Assembly (NCBI GenBank): GCA_945877005.1 | Contig: CAMCQL010000058.1 | Coordinates: 1-9,430 of the forward strand | DNA: 9,430 bases | Direction: 5' to 3' | Source: Chryseobacterium gleum | GTDB lineage: Bacteria; Bacteroidota; Bacteroidia; Flavobacteriales_D; Crocinitomicaceae | In this document: piece after piece, positions 7,740 to 9,430 of the stretch | Position numbering within the stretch: the first letter of the stretch is position 1 | How the letters are laid out: the number at the start of each line of letters is the position of its first letter | Notes under the pieces: generated by a model | Told to the model about the DNA's origin: nothing | Databases searched by the model: none | What the model saw: the letters and a program-made list of their open reading frames with translations, nothing else | Position numbers and translations under genes: made by a program

Positions 7740-9430
7740 ATGAACTTAAAACTAAAAATATTCTTAAGTTTTTCTCTTTTACAACTAACTACAATAAGTT
7801 TTTCTCAATCAAAAATTGCTCTTAACTCAAAGCTACAAACCAACGAAATCGTTGAAAATTATGTAGTCTCTTTGAAAAACAATAGCATTTCTAGAGAATT
7901 CGTAAGTGAAAAAAATATTTCAATTAAAAGTATTACAAATAATTGGATCTACTGTACTTTAAATCAAGAAGAATTATCATTGGCTGAGAATAAACGATTA
8001 ATCCCACGACAAAAGTTCGATCTAAGTATTCCTACCGCTATGAATGACACTACTCGTTTGACTCATTTCATTAATGAAATACATTCTGGTCAGGGACTTC
8101 CAACTAGCTACACTGGAAAAAATGTAATTATTGGTGTAATTGACACAGGCGTGGATTATAATCACAAGGACTTTAAAGATGACCAAGGAAAAAGTAGAAT
8201 CTTATACTATTGGAATCAATCTTCAGGAGCTCAAAATAAATCGCCTTTACCTTATAATTATGGAGAAGAATGGACCAATGAGGAACTTAATAATCAAGCA
8301 TTATCTCTTTCAAATTCGATTCTTCACGGAACAACAGTTTGTGGTGCTGCCGCTGGAAATGGATTAGCAAATGGCACCAACAAAGGAATGGCTCCTAATG
8401 CACAAATTATCGTTGTTCAATCAAATTTTTCAGCAAAAAACTGGACATTAACCGTTGCTGATGCGTGTGATTACATTTTTAAAAAAGCCGATCAATTAAA
8501 TCTGCCTGCAGTAATAAATATTAGTGCAGGTGTTCAATTTGGATCGCACGATGGAAACGACCCTGCATCAGAATTAATAGAGCAATTATTAGACGAAAAA
8601 CCAGGAAGAATCATAGTAGCCTCTGCCGGAAACTCAGGGAATATTGGTAAATTTCACGTTCACGGAAATGTAACAAATGACACTTCCTTTTTCTGGGTAA
8701 AAAATGCACCTTCAGGATTAGCAGGGCCAAATTCAATTTATGTAGATTTATGGGCCGACTCTGCAGATTTTGAATCTATTAAATTTAGAACTGCAGCAAA
8801 CAACCCAATAAAGAATTTTGAATTAAGCGGTGCAACAAAATTCATTTCATTTAAAGATGCCTTTGAACAACCTCAAAAATATACTGATACTTTATTCTCT
8901 TTCACTAATAATCGCTTAGCTTATGTTGACTATTATGCCGAAAAAATAAATGATGTGTATCATTTAGAAATTGTAATTTCCAACATAGACTCAACCAATT
9001 ATTATTATCAATTTAGCACTACTGGCAAAGGCGAATACGATGCTTGGAGTGGAAGTGGAAATAAATTCGGTTCTGCGACACTCAATGATTTCGTTACAGA
9101 ATTATTACCTAACAGTACCACCTATCCCCCGATCAAAAATTACATCCTAGCGGACTCATTGCAATCACTTTACTCCTCATACATTTCTTCTGATAAAGTC
9201 ATAACTGTTGGCAATTTCCAAAACCGTACTTCATTTGTTAATAAAAATGGTGTTGTTTCACAAGCAAACTATCCTCATGGCAAACTTGCTCTAAGTTCAT
9301 CCAAAGGTCCAAACAGACAAAAACAACAAAAACCTGATGTAAGTGCTTCTGGTGATTTAACACTTTCAACGAGTGTACTTAGCTACTTAAATAATCCTGC
9401 GAATAATGAAAAAATAGATATAAATGGAAT
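7740..9430 (+). CDS. Subtilisin-like (S8) secreted serine protease, 3' end cut by window
   Basis: The reading frame opens at the ATG at 7740 and stays open to the window edge, giving 563 complete codons. A signal peptide ends near FSQ (residues 21-23). A propeptide-like stretch (about 38-97, 'ENYVVSLKNNSI…') precedes the catalytic domain. VIIGVIDTGVDYNH contains catalytic Asp135, HGTTVCGAAAG contains catalytic His196, and IIVASAGNSG carries the oxyanion Asn298. KVITVGN (486-492) and SSSKGPNRQKQQKPDVSASG (519-538) are the usual segments before the Ser loop, so the catalytic Ser (GTSMA-type) and any C-terminal sorting domain fall outside the window. Between Asn298 and residue 486 lies an insert of about 180 residues with beta-rich segments such as IYVDLWADSADFESI. 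It is divergent from the TPR gene. Activity is likely but unproven without the Ser region. Confidence 0.93.
   Translation, partial: MNLKLKIFLSFSLLQLTTISFSQSKIALNSKLQTNEIVENYVVSLKNNSISREFVSEKNISIKSITNNWIYCTLNQEELSLAENKRLIPRQKFDLSIPTAMNDTTRLTHFINEIHSGQGLPTSYTGKNVIIGVIDTGVDYNHKDFKDDQGKSRILYYWNQSSGAQNKSPLPYNYGEEWTNEELNNQALSLSNSILHGTTVCGAAAGNGLANGTNKGMAPNAQIIVVQSNFSAKNWTLTVADACDYIFKKADQLNLPAVINISAGVQFGSHDGNDPASELIEQLLDEKPGRIIVASAGNSGNIGKFHVHGNVTNDTSFFWVKNAPSGLAGPNSIYVDLWADSADFESIKFRTAANNPIKNFELSGATKFISFKDAFEQPQKYTDTLFSFTNNRLAYVDYYAEKINDVYHLEIVISNIDSTNYYYQFSTTGKGEYDAWSGSGNKFGSATLNDFVTELLPNSTTYPPIKNYILADSLQSLYSSYISSDKVITVGNFQNRTSFVNKNGVVSQANYPHGKLALSSSKGPNRQKQQKPDVSASGDLTLSTSVLSYLNNPANNEKIDING

Noticed and set aside
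8140..8367. Plus-strand open frame of 75 codons inside the S8 protease gene
   Set aside because: It is out of frame with the protease, over its conserved Asp and His motifs, and the product is unrecognisable.

Overview
The window looks like ordinary chromosome from an AT-rich member of the Bacteroidota, probably Flavobacteriales. Signs are the low GC content, starts without clear Shine-Dalgarno sequences, signal peptides ending in a '(F/Y)SQ' type site, a lipoprotein with the 'DTLVFDTVF…LAWGQDA' layout, a small barrel protein ending in an aromatic strand, and an Mpl ligase of the 'GDEYLSSPIDRRPKF…WDHINVFPTF' form. This is recognition from memory; no search was run. Genus cannot be fixed from what is visible.

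Left half (67-4378, + strand): five tightly packed genes that look like one operon. They are a surface lipoprotein with a predicted right-handed beta-helix, a nitroreductase-family flavoprotein, a small outer-membrane beta-barrel protein, a DUF985/Cupin_5 protein, and the bifunctional riboflavin enzyme RibD. Gaps are 21 bases, a 10-base overlap, 2 bases and 3 bases. The operon mixes envelope proteins with soluble enzymes. The clearest possible link is flavin: RibD acts early in riboflavin synthesis, and nitroreductases use FMN.

Middle (4351-7650, - strand): mpl, for murein tripeptide recycling, converges on ribD and the two coding ends overlap by 28 bases. Upstream of mpl on the same strand is a 625-residue secreted protein. 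It has two TPR-like repeats at the N-terminus, about 440 residues of probably disordered linker rich in 'DSI' tripeptides, and a short ordered C-terminal segment.

Right end (7740-9430, + strand): a divergent subtilisin-like (S8) serine protease gene is cut by the window edge. Asp, His and the oxyanion Asn are visible; the catalytic Ser lies beyond the end. It carries an insert of about 180 residues placed as in Csp-type subtilases.

No RNA gene, insertion sequence, CRISPR array, phage gene or dense repeat array was found, and there is no gene-free stretch over 300 bases. I see no convincing new multi-gene system. The items most worth a second look are the TPR/'DSI' protein and the insert in the protease.
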